A program made the position numbers and the translations under genes. From Sporobolomyces roseus (Eukaryota > Basidiomycota > Microbotryomycetes > Sporidiobolales > Sporidiobolaceae): a DNA stretch of 64,000 nucleotides. A model generated the notes under the pieces. That model saw nothing but the letters and a program-made list of their open reading frames with translations. It had not been told where the DNA came from and did no database searches. The stretch is from positions 1,302,001 to 1,366,000 of the forward strand of contig JADILM010000007.1 of assembly GCA_016617785.1 (NCBI GenBank), given 5' to 3'. Shown here piece by piece: positions 55,239 to 64,000 of this stretch. The stretch's first letter is position 1, and each line of letters starts with the position of its first letter.

Positions 55239-55927
55239 ATGTCTAATCGTCATCGTCCAGGCAGAAACGGTTTCTTGAACTCGATGAGGCATCTAGATAG
55301 TCAAGATTCTGACACCGTCCTGCGTCAACCTCTTCAAGCCCATCGCAAGCCATTGAGCGATGAGGACACCACCTCTGCTCCATCCCGTACGTTCTCTACA
55401 CTCCAACCTGTTCTTTCTGGCTGATCGCAAATCGAATCTTCTCGGAATAGCGGATCCCAATCGATACACCAACTATTCGTGGAATCCTCCAAAGCAAGAA
55501 AGTATTTACTTGAGAGTAGTCAGTACGACGCAAGATAGGAGTGCGAACTCGAGAGTAGTCAGCTCTTCTAACCGTGCGTTGATTTCCGAAGACTCTTTTC
55601 CCCGTATAAGCTAATCCTCGTCTCTTCTGTGCAGGCTCGGAGCGAGAACCCACTGGGCAGAGTTACCTCTCGTCAAGCTCGACAGAGTTCATTCCTGGAA
55701 GTCGAACAGGAGGCGAACGACCTGAGGTTCTCCTCAATAGTCCGTCTCGCGAACACTCTGGTTCCACTCGAGTATTGAAGGGATCGAACGGTTCCGGAGT
55801 CAGCGATAAAGGATACGCACAGAGATACCGGGAGGAACGAATGGCTCGGCAGGAGGAGGAGGAGGACGCGTCAGATGTCTCGACGGACAGAAAGTCTTTC
55901 CGCAAGAAGCTCAGTTGTTGCTCGTAG
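55239..55927 (+). CDS. Cys-tail family protein 3 (hypothetical)
   Basis: The 187-residue protein has exons 55239-55386, 55451-55573 and 55635-55927, both introns phase 1 with a lone C before the donor. It begins MSNRHRPGRNGFLNSMRHLD, is disordered and Ser/Arg-rich. It has a short charged helix near the end (AQRYREERMARQEEEEDAS), then a basic patch and terminal cysteines (RKSFRKKLSCCS). A basic patch followed by two cysteines at the very end resembles lipid-anchored tails, but the CCS ending is not a classical CAAX box. The function is unknown. Confidence 0.65.
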
Positions 55928-56463
55928 AATATCATCGTCCATGATCCACGTCCTATTCATCTCTCTGCTCAACATGTCCATCGCTCGTCCTTTACCTCTT
56001 TCCCTATCACTAAACTCTCCCTCTCAAAACCTTCGCGCAAGATCTCGCCGACTTCTCGCAATCAAGCAGATCTCATTCTCCTTTCGAATCGATTCACCTG
56101 CCTGCAGGGGTCGACGAGCTCAGTATCAGGATGCCTTCGTCAATGAGGCCTACAGTACAGGAGGTCTGCAGTCAACTCTTCGTATTTTCCCTTTCTCCCC
56201 TCGCCCTCGATACCCTCTACTTCCTCTCCTCCTCCTACGCTACGAATCGCAGCAACGTGAGATATCAAACTCCCTTTTCTATACCATTCCCCCTATGTCG
56301 ATTTACGCCCACTCGCAGCTCAAGTCCGAGGATCGATTCGGAGTTTCAGATCGTGGATTATCTTGGTCTCCTAGCCTCTCTTTCCTTCTTTCCCTCTTCC
56401 CTTTCTTCCTTTCTTCTGCTTCGTGCTCGGAATCCGCCAAGTTTCTCTTGAACTTCCCGACAA
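55928..56463. other. intergenic between Cys-tail genes 3 and 4
   Basis: CT-rich leader region. Several AG/GT pairs near 56100-56170 could be a 5' UTR intron. No coding exon supported. Confidence 0.45.
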
Positions 56464-57226
56464 ATGGTCCAGCACTCGAGCCGTCGTCGACGTTTGCAAA
56501 AGAAGAACGGGAATCCCCATGAAACAATGGATGGGATCGAGTTGCATTCGCGCCATCGCCTTCGCGAGGATCGTGGATTGGACGGCAAGGTCATGTCTCG
56601 TCAGTCTTCTCCGCTCCCCTCGTTCCGAATCTTCACCCGAAAAAAGCTCAAAAACTGATCGTTCTCTTGCCGCCGAATTAGCAATCAAACCCCAATCCGA
56701 TCACATTGAGTACGCCGGAAGCTCGACATTCACTTCACCACAGCAGAATCGAGGCACGAGACCGACAAAGGAGGATAGGGCTGGCAACGACGCTGGAAAT
56801 GCCGACGAGAGTCCCGGATTGTGGTTAACCACTAGTGTTGACGGCCAACAAAAGGAAAGGGAACCTGCACACCTCAAGAATCTGTACACCACTCATCAAC
56901 GTGAGTCAATCTCCTCAGGATTAAGTTACTTCCCGCGTCGCTGATTTCACTATCTCGTTCTTTTGAATATGATTCCGTTAGGCTCCGACGACGATCTCAC
57001 GAAGCTATATCGACAGCAGGTCGACGCCAGAAAGACTCAGCCATCCCCGTTCGATTTAGTACCTCGCGAGGGAGAAGCAAAACCGCCGGTTCTCGAGAAG
57101 CGTCTGTCCAAAACATTCACTCCTCCTTACTATCCCGCAGAGGATTCAGAGATTGTACAGAACTCAAGCTCGAGTTCAGGAAAGGAACGTCAAACAAGGA
57201 GGAGCCGATTGAGTTGTTTCAAATGA
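56464..57226 (+). CDS. Cys-tail family protein 4 (hypothetical)
   Basis: The 190-residue protein has exons 56464-56572, 56682-56900 and 56982-57226, with phase-1 introns. The first donor (GTGGAT) is weak and was chosen because it keeps the frame and the phase shared with the other members. It begins MVQHSSRRRRLQKKN and is polar throughout. It ends in a basic patch plus cysteine (RQTRRSRLSCFK), parallel to KKLSCCS in the preceding gene and SRFDCC in the next. No domain is recognised. Confidence 0.55.
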
Positions 57227-57751
57227 GTAGAGCACCCCTTTCCCTCCAACCTGCTACTTTCATCTACTCTATATGATTGCGTCCGTACCGCCTTACTATC
57301 ACCGAAATCTCTCTTCCGAAGGAACGCTGGACGTTTCTTGCAAGATACCTATCTGTTATTCGTAATCTCAAATTCGTTCAAAATTCATTCGGTGTGGTCT
57401 CCGGTGGACGAGGAGGCGCGGAACAGGTCGTTTTCAACCTCGGTCAAGTTGGCGGGAGAGAATCTGAGGTCTCGACAACGATCCACTCTTCCCCTTTTCC
57501 CGTTTCCTCACTTCCGTCGTCTTCGTTTCGAGCACCTCCTCGTTGTCTCACTCTGCGTCCTCCTCCAGAAGGTGAGCTTTGCAACCCACGCTCACGCATG
57601 CTCACAAAAGACTGATCTTGCGTTAAGCTTTCTCCCATTTGCGTCTGTAGCCGATACCCCTTTCGCAGCGTAGGGTTCCCCTAACTCGAACCTGAGACAT
57701 CGAATTTAACCCCTGAACGCCCACGTGCAAGCCCAGGTCCGAGGAGTCGAC
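57227..57751. other. intergenic between Cys-tail genes 4 and 5
   Basis: No coding exon supported. A GTG codon at 57725 is in frame with the next gene but the first ATG is at 57752. Confidence 0.5.
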
Positions 57752-58642
57752 ATGGAGCTTCGAAACCGTCGGGATTCGACCTCTCTCTCCTCTTTCGTCT
57801 TTGATCTGTCCGCCTCAATCTCGACGGGAGCAGCGATGGCTTTGAATCGGTCATACGCTACATCCGATAAACCCTCAACGGTACATACGCCCTCACTTGA
57901 GCTTAACAACCTTGCTCAGCCTCGAGAAGCTTTCAACCCTCTCAGCAGCAATCCAGTCGACCCTTCTGTTCACTTTCCGATCTCGAGACAGGATGCTCAC
58001 CGTGAGCCTGCCGACTTTCTCTTCCCGTCAGGAATCGCATATTTAGATTCGCGTCTCTTACCGACTTGTAGAACGGCTCTCCTTCGACGACAAAAGGCAC
58101 AAAGGAGGAGGCCAGTCTACTCTACAGGTCCCAGGTCATCGTCGTGTCAGGTCGGGCGGTGAGCGATCTGGAAATCCGTACGAAACAACACAGAATCGAA
58201 AGGAGACGTTGGACGAACGAATTGCGCATTCTCGTTCCTCCCGTACAGCTAGTCCGGAAGGTACATTTGCTTCAGTGTCTTCAACAATAAGCTAGCCCAC
58301 ATAGCTCACTTCGTTCAACCTTTCGCAGTCGAGAATTCAGGGCATTTCTCGCGCAACAACGACGAGCACGTTAATGATTGGATCCGCCAGCCGCAGGACC
58401 TTACTTCCGCCTGGTCTCCACCATCCGCTCGACCCTCCACGCAACTCTCTGCTCGCTCTACAGCTCGGCACTCTAGGAATCCTTCGCAGAACACCAACAA
58501 CGCAAGAGAAGAACCCTACCAACCCGAAGACTTGATGAGCTACGAACCGCCTGAACGAGAGCCTAACCGTCAACGTGACCAGGAGATGGCGAGGGCGCGA
58601 CGCAACTTTGAACAGAAGAAGTCAAGATTTGACTGCTGCTAA
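57752..58642 (+). CDS. Cys-tail family protein 5 (hypothetical)
   Basis: The 250-residue protein has exons 57752-58001, 58072-58260 and 58329-58642, with phase-1 introns. It begins MELRNRRDSTSLSSFVFDLS and is otherwise disordered and rich in Arg, Ser, Asn and Pro. Near the end is a charged stretch (NRQRDQEMARARRNFEQKK), like the EERMARQEE stretch of gene 3, followed by SRFDCC. A terminal CC is the motif used for double geranylgeranylation of Rab GTPases (established for Rabs), but no GTPase domain is present, so lipidation is only a hypothesis. Confidence 0.65.
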
Positions 58643-59164
58643 ATTGTCCTCCCTCTCCCCTTTCTATCTCGAGCCCTTCCCCTTGAGCTTCCGTCGACAT
58701 CCTGCTCCCCTTCTATTTGTCTCCCTCTTCTTTGTCAAATGCGGGTCATTCCCATACTTTTTTCCAATTTTTGTCATCGATAGTCCAAAATTCTCTCGCA
58801 ATACAATACGCTACAACTCTTTCAGTCTATCTCAGAGGCACGGTGATACAGTGCTTGTGTCTCTCGCGCTGAGTCGGGATCAACTAGCTCATGCTTTCGG
58901 CAGAGGCTGCGAAATTCATTCTTTTCGTTTTTGTTTTTGAGGTTTCTCGCTTCTTTCCGAGCAAAGGACACAGCTTTCGGGTGTCAGGCGTACCGTCAAT
59001 CGTGGGTCGACTTTCACCGCTGTCTAAACCCGTTTGGTCTCGTGAAGAGGTTTGTGAGCGAAGGATCGGTTCAGCCGAAATTGAAACCGAGCTTGTTCGA
59101 AGGCTCAGCCCAAAATCCCCACTCTACTTTCTCTCTCACTCTTCTCGCTTGAACAGCTCTCTCA
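58643..59164. other. intergenic between Cys-tail genes 5 and 6
   Basis: No coding exon supported; CT-rich before the next start. Confidence 0.55.
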
Positions 59165-59921
59165 ATGCCCTCTCAACATGATCAACCCGATCCAAGGAGA
59201 CGTTCGAGTCAATACGGTGCGAATGAGCTCAGGAATGGCATTGTCGTCGACCATCACATGCCCACTCGCGGTCCAAGTCAGAGAAGTCGTCGAGATTCGA
59301 CGAATCACGGAGTAAGAGAGCCGCCTAAGGTTTACATTCCGACGGGAGCGGATCGAAAGCGTAAGTTCATTTCGCTTCGAAGCGTCGTGTTTTTTGCTGA
59401 CCTGTGCCAAATTTCGAACAGAAACAGCTCAGCGCCGTCAGTCTATGCGAGAGCGACGCCCCTCTCTGCTGAACGAAGGAAGAGCTAGTGAAGATGACAG
59501 AGGGATCGACAGAAGAGGAAGCAATCGTCTCAATGAGGGAGGAGGAGAACGACGAAACTCGACAGTAGAACCTCTCGAGGTCGTGGATATCGACGGCGTC
59601 CCATTTCAAGTGAAGAATGATCGAGTCGATCGATGGGTTGACGAACACGAACGGTACAGAGCTGTCGCTCGAAGCCATCTCCCCCCGGACTATCCTTCAA
59701 ATCGGCCGCCTCCTAGCACTGCCGTCTACAGAGAGGACTTGCTGCAGCCGCAACAAGATAGAGGGTACAGGAGCGAGAGACGAGTGCCAGAGGAAATGGT
59801 CTATGCGGAACAACCTCCAGACCAGCGGAGGAGGCAGGAAAGAAGGCACGAAAGAACGCACAGACGTTCCCCAAGCCCTGATATAGTCGATGATTGCCTC
59901 GATTTCCTACACTGCAAATAG
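59165..59921 (+). CDS. Cys-tail family protein 6 (hypothetical)
   Basis: The 231-residue protein has exons 59165-59360 and 59422-59921 with a phase-1 intron after a lone C. It begins MPSQHDQPDPRRRSSQYGAN and is very rich in Arg, Glu and Pro. A central segment (VDIDGVPFQVKNDRVDRWVD) looks more ordered than the rest. The end reads DIVDDCLDFLHCK, with two cysteines in the last eight residues but fewer basic residues than the other members. It converges with the aldo-keto reductase gene, about 110 bases away. Confidence 0.62.
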
Positions 59922-60034
59922 ACACACTCTTCCTTGTTGTAGATAAAACTCTGCTTACTGAATGTACTTTATTTCTGCGATAAATAGCTTCTTCTCTACG
60001 CTTTTGATGCCTCCTTCTACTTTGATCAATCTAT

Positions 60035-61705
60035 CTACCAGTCTTCAAACTTGAGATCGGTGTTCCAGTCAGGCTACGTAAGCGAAAGCGGAACTCCCGT
60101 TAGCTTCGAATCTCTAGAGAAGAGGAGCGAACAACTCACCTTGATGAATCGTTTTCCTTTCGTCTTGTAAAGGTTGTTGAGCGTCTCCATATCTTCATCA
60201 TCGAGCTTGATGATCTTCAAGTTGTCGATGATACGTTTCTCCGTAACAGATTTAGGGAGAACGACGACCTCTCGTTGAACTATCGTCGAAATCGATCAGA
60301 TTGAGCCAGTCGGAATCTTCAAGTTCAGATGGGAATGAGACAAAGCGTACCAGACCAGCTGATTAAGACAGTGCCGACAGGTACATCGTGTTTGTCGGCA
60401 ATCTGTTTGATGTCTTCATCGGTGAGAAGAGGTGAGTTGGTCGATCCGAGGGGAGAATAAGCTTGAGCAACGATATTCTTCGATTTGAGGTATTCGATGA
60501 GTTTGTGCTGAGGCAGGTAAGGGTGTAGCTCGATCTACGATAGTGCGGGAAGAGGATTAGTGCATGAAATGACGACCGAAGCAGCGAAACGAAGGAGTAA
60601 CCTGGTTGGCCGCAGGAGGAACTTTGGCAGTCTTCAAGAGGTCTTCGATGAATGCTGCTGAGAAGCTGTACAGTCGCAGAGAGTCAGTACAAGCGAAAGT
60701 GGCTGGATGCGAAAGTCGAAGTCAAACTTGGAGATTCCGATAGCTTTCGTCAGTCCTTTCTCCTGAACCTTCTCCATCTGCTCCCAAGTCTTTGAGATCG
60801 CCCAATCCTTGTCCTATTGTTGAGGTATGGTTTCAGCATACTCTTGCGAGATAGAGCGGATAAAAGGAGGAATTGAACTGACGAGATCGCGACTCCCGTC
60901 GTCGTTCTTGGGAAACATAGGGTCGTTTCCGTTTGGATTCAGCGGAACAGGCCAGTGAATCTGATCCATGAGAATGAGTCGAGTCAGTTCCAAATATCGG
61001 AGTCTGACGAGCGAAACTTTCGAAAGACGACGAGAGAAAAGGAATGAAAGGAGCTAACGAGGTAAAGATCGAGGTAGTCGAGACCCAGTAGCTCAAGTGA
61101 CTCTTTGATAGCGGATTCGACGTCTCTATGCTTCGTACACCAGAGTTTGGAAGTAACGAAAATGTCTTTGCGATCGATACCGCTCGCTCGAATCCCTTCT
61201 CCTACTTCCTTCTCATTTCGATAGACGAACGCCTACATATTGAGTCACGTGGCGAGGGAGGAGGGCAGTGGAAGAGCGATAATGGAGGGAGAAGGAGGTG
61301 AAAGAGGGCAGTTGCAGGATGAAGAGGCAGAAGACGTCGACAATGGTCAGCCCTCGGACGGCAGCTCAATCGTACAGCTCCAGGTAAATCACCAGAGAGA
61401 GACTCACGCCATCGATGTGTCGGTAACCGTTTTGAATAGCAGTTTTGACGGCTTGAGCGACTTCTCCAGGCTTCGACTGCCATGTCCTACACGAGCGAGC
61501 CAGTCAGTCATCATTCTAGATTGTGTCAAGCAGAGTGCGAGCGTGCAAGGAGACGCTAGAGGGAGAGGAAGAGGCTTGAAAGTGGGGGAGAGTGGAGGCA
61601 AAGAGGGAGGAGGGAGGAAGGGAGGACTCACCCTAGACCAACTAGTGGGATTTCTCCACCACTACTGAGCTTGACTGAAGGAACTTCGATATATTGAGGA
61701 GCCAT
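60035..61705 (-). CDS. aldo-keto reductase
   Basis: The 305-residue NADPH-dependent reductase has exons 61632-61705, 61408-61486, 61059-61232, 60883-60960, 60728-60813, 60602-60665, 60351-60534, 60140-60279 and 60035-60073. Family motifs are GTWQS at strand 1, [20 protein letters not shown] (the catalytic Asp and Tyr), [13 protein letters not shown] with the Lys, LDLYLIHWPVPL with the His, [15 protein letters not shown] and the cofactor-binding [13 protein letters not shown]. It ends TDLKFEDW. The usual dimension is about 310 residues, so it is complete. The catalytic tetrad Asp-Tyr-Lys-His is intact. The substrate cannot be predicted; glycerol or xylose-type aldehydes are typical for the group. 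Confidence 0.92.
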
Positions 61706-62568
61706 GTTGAGAGGAAGTGGAGAGAGAAGAAGAAGCGATTTCAGAGCACGAGGTTCGGTTTCGAACACTAGTTCATCTATATAGCACGGATACGGCGTAG
61801 AGAGTCTGTCAAGCGAAGCGTAAGATGAGAACAGAACTGAAGAAAAAAGATTGACCTTGTTGCGAAAGTTTCGCACTTCACACAAGTCATTATTCGAGGG
61901 CTAGTAGGCAGCGCTAGCAGTACCGAACAGTTGAGCCGACGCATCGCTACTTGACAGAAAGGTCTACTGACGTTTCGGCACCGAAATCAGGGGAAGCAAG
62001 GTTGGAAAATCGATTGCGAAGAGTTCTTTCGAATCCGCACAAGTTCAGCTTTCCAATGTCTCCTTCGATCTAGCATGCCCGCGCCTCACCAGTCTAATCT
62101 GAACGACGAGAAGAGCCAGGTATGCCAGGAGAAGATGCTCTATTGCAAGTAAGAAATCGTCGAATCCAACTCGAAGTCGATTCCCTTCGGCTACAGAAAA
62201 AGAAAGGATCACTTCGCCGTATTGGTTTGTCAATCTAGGATATGGTACGCATAGTAGGTAGAAGGCAAATGAGATGTCAAGGGAGGGAGGGAGACAAGAG
62301 AGAGAGAGATAGAAGTCTATTGACTTGGATCCCTTTTTTGCGAGATTGTCAATTGCTGCACTCGAGGGAGAGAGAGGAGACTGACACTACCGAACGAGTA
62401 GACGACGAAGAGAGAGAGAGATTGTTGTTCAGGTGAAGGAAAAGAAGGAGAAGTTGGGTTGGGGTCGGGTGCCTGTTAACCGAATAATTCGAAAAAGGTT
62501 AATTTCTGACCCTACGGATTTTCTCTGAGGGGCAACAGAAAGTAGCGATCAGTGGCAAAAAAAACTGA
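61706..62568. other. intergenic, no gene seen
   Basis: Contains the 5' flank of the aldo-keto reductase and the 3' flank of the tRNA gene. Purine-rich blocks at 62280-62450. No supported coding frame. Confidence 0.5.
62557..62564 (-). terminator. RNA polymerase III terminator (T8)
   Basis: Eight consecutive T residues on the minus strand begin five bases after the tRNA 3' end, the expected position for Pol III termination. Confidence 0.8.
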
Positions 62569-62663
62569 AGGTACGACAGGGATTTGAACCCTGGAACGCA
62601 AGCGTAGGGGCAAGGTACTCATGGTATAGTAAACCCCCGGAATAACCACTATCCGACCGTACC
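62569..62663 (-). tRNA. tRNA gene with probable intron, isotype unresolved
   Basis: On the minus strand the 5' GGTACGG pairs with TCGTACC at the 3' end (seven pairs, one G-T). The T arm is CAGGG, TTCAAAT, CCCTG, and the D arm contains GGATAGTGGTTA. Between them a G-rich 5' anticodon stem pairs with CCCC, but the loop is about 21-23 bases, so an intron of roughly 14-16 bases is likely. A further ACGC-TT-GCGT hairpin can form before the T arm, which would be a long variable arm. The anticodon cannot be fixed by eye because the stem can be drawn in two registers. Confidence 0.8.
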
Positions 62664-64000
62664 AAACGTAATCAATTGTAATGATTCGATGTTCAGAGCG
62701 GAACTTTAGACCTATATGTACCCACTGCCAGAAACTCACCTTCGAGAAAGTGGTGGTCCATAGTGCAAATGCCCCTCTACTGCTCTACTTTCGGAATCGA
62801 CCTCTTCTGTAAGCAAGGAATCACTTGTGCTGCACTGTATCGCGAAAGAGGAGAAGCGAAAGTCAAGTTTCGAAACGAGTACCTGACTTGCCTCGATCCG
62901 TCGATCCTAATGTCTCTCCCCGGTTTGAGAAGCCCGCTGCATCTCTTGAGAAACCCACGATTCCTCTGATGTTCATCAGCGTGTCAAGCTCGAGCAAAAG
63001 CAGACTTGGAAGGACAGGAGCAAAGGTTTCAACGACAGAGACTTTCTTCGCTTCTTCACTATCCAGCATCTTGACTGACAGACTTGGGGCTCCGTTTTAC
63101 TCTCCTGTATCTACAATAACTGCCGTAACCCGAGAGATGAATAGTGCAGCCGTAGCGAATGTTCGACCGAATTGCGTTGTTTTCAAGCTTGCGAGTTGTA
63201 GTTGTAGAAATTCTGACTGTGCAATATGCCAAAGCTTTACATATTGCAATGACTCATGTGCTCAGCGCTCATGCAGACTTTGGAAGACTGCGACCCATTG
63301 TCTTGATTGAAGTCGGTTTTAAGAACGAGAGCAGTTTTTGCGACTGCGCTTGTTTCGCTCGAGTGCAGCCATTTTGCGCTCAAAATCACGACCATAGACG
63401 TCCTGAGGCTATATCAGGCGGGTAGCGAAAGATGGGAGCAGCTGCAAGAATGAGGAGCGGCGTAGAGACAAGAAGAAGACCCATAGTCTTCTCCGGCAAA
63501 AAAAACGCTTTCGCAAAGTAGAGATACCGAGTCTTTGTGATCAGTAGCAGCCATCTTCTACACGCTTGCACCACTAGTGACTCGCTCGAACAGCTGTACA
63601 GGTCAGCGAGCAGGAAAGCGGGATATTGTCTATACCCGAAAATTATTCCGACAGCTTCTGTTACTCTGGCGCTTGTCGATGCTGCAGCTGCTATCGAGCT
63701 TTTGATAGTCCACTTAGAGCTGGACCGTCGTGTTGTCTGCCGCTGCAAACTCGTACTCGCTCAAGGGTCTGGCAAGGGATGAATCTGGCCTTGCAATCCG
63801 TCTCCTTCATTCCTGAGGACGTTGCTCTTGACGTCGGAAGAAAACAGCTACTTAGATGTAGACAGAGAGATCAGGAGAGAACGGATCAAACGCGGAAAGC
63901 GAGCGATAAGTAGAGAAAGAGCTACCCATAAGACAGTGGTCTTTTCGGTAGTTTTTCGGCAAGTAAGTGATTGAAAATAGATGCAGTGACGCGTAGAGCA
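62664..64000. other. no confident gene
   Basis: Short open frames occur on both strands but none has an ATG start, consistent splice signals and protein-like composition together. It may hold another decayed gene or the edge of one beyond the window. Confidence 0.45.

Noticed and set aside
57725..57751. A GTG start extending Cys-tail protein 5 by nine residues
   Set aside because: Non-ATG starts are rare in fungal nuclear genes and an ATG follows at 57752.
62825..63310. A Cys-containing open frame near the right end
   Set aside because: It has no ATG start, and cysteine spacing does not fit a known finger; there are no convincing splice sites.
1..64000. CRISPR arrays, insertion sequences, retrotransposon or DNA-transposon open frames, rRNA genes
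   Set aside because: No regularly spaced repeats, transposase or reverse-transcriptase motifs, or rRNA-like sequence were seen.

Overview
The window is gene-dense nuclear DNA from a fungus, most likely a basidiomycete yeast or close relative (inference). Nearly every gene is split by short introns, mostly about 45 to 110 bases, with GT..AG ends and CTGAC/CTAAC-like branch sites 10 to 25 bases before the acceptor. The gene set is typical of Dikarya: TUP1, HAP2, Clr2, RAD52, RAD54, LSM8 and alpha-COP. All gene models here were built by hand from splice signals and reading-frame continuity. Nothing was checked against transcripts or databases.

Layout. 1-447 is the 3' end of an iron-sulfur L-serine dehydratase. 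587-9650 is an accessory stretch: three hypothetical genes that look like diverged paralogs (587-2011, 3900-5367, 8119-9198), mixed with decayed genes. The decayed genes are a clear TatD nuclease pseudogene, a probable leucine-rich-repeat relic, an unidentified decayed segment at 2.2-3.7 kb, and a relic of a small gene that is intact elsewhere in the window. 9.7-17.3 kb holds a ZC3H3-type CCCH protein, a Clr2 silencing factor and a MYND-GNAT-MYND protein.

17.5-34.8 kb is a large inverted duplication. Arms of about 4.2 kb each carry a 127-residue protein gene, an acetoacetate-decarboxylase-fold gene and a sugar transporter. The spacer between them is about 8.7 kb and holds HAP2, RCE1, TUP1 and the 5' half of the right-hand transporter. 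The transporter is complete on the right. On the left it is truncated and has lost a splice donor.

35.4-46.8 kb is housekeeping: UDP-glucose dehydrogenase and LSM8 (divergent), RAD54 and RAD52 (divergent, about 108 bases apart), and an NDUFAF2-like complex I factor. From 47.1 to 59.9 kb, six small same-strand genes encode disordered, Arg/Pro/Ser-rich proteins with cysteines at or near the C terminus. They are interrupted by alpha-COP and RPB10 (which has a six-base exon) and look like a local, lineage-specific family. This family and the inverted duplication are the most unusual parts of the window. The window ends with an aldo-keto reductase, an intron-containing tRNA gene and about 1.3 kb with no recognisable gene.
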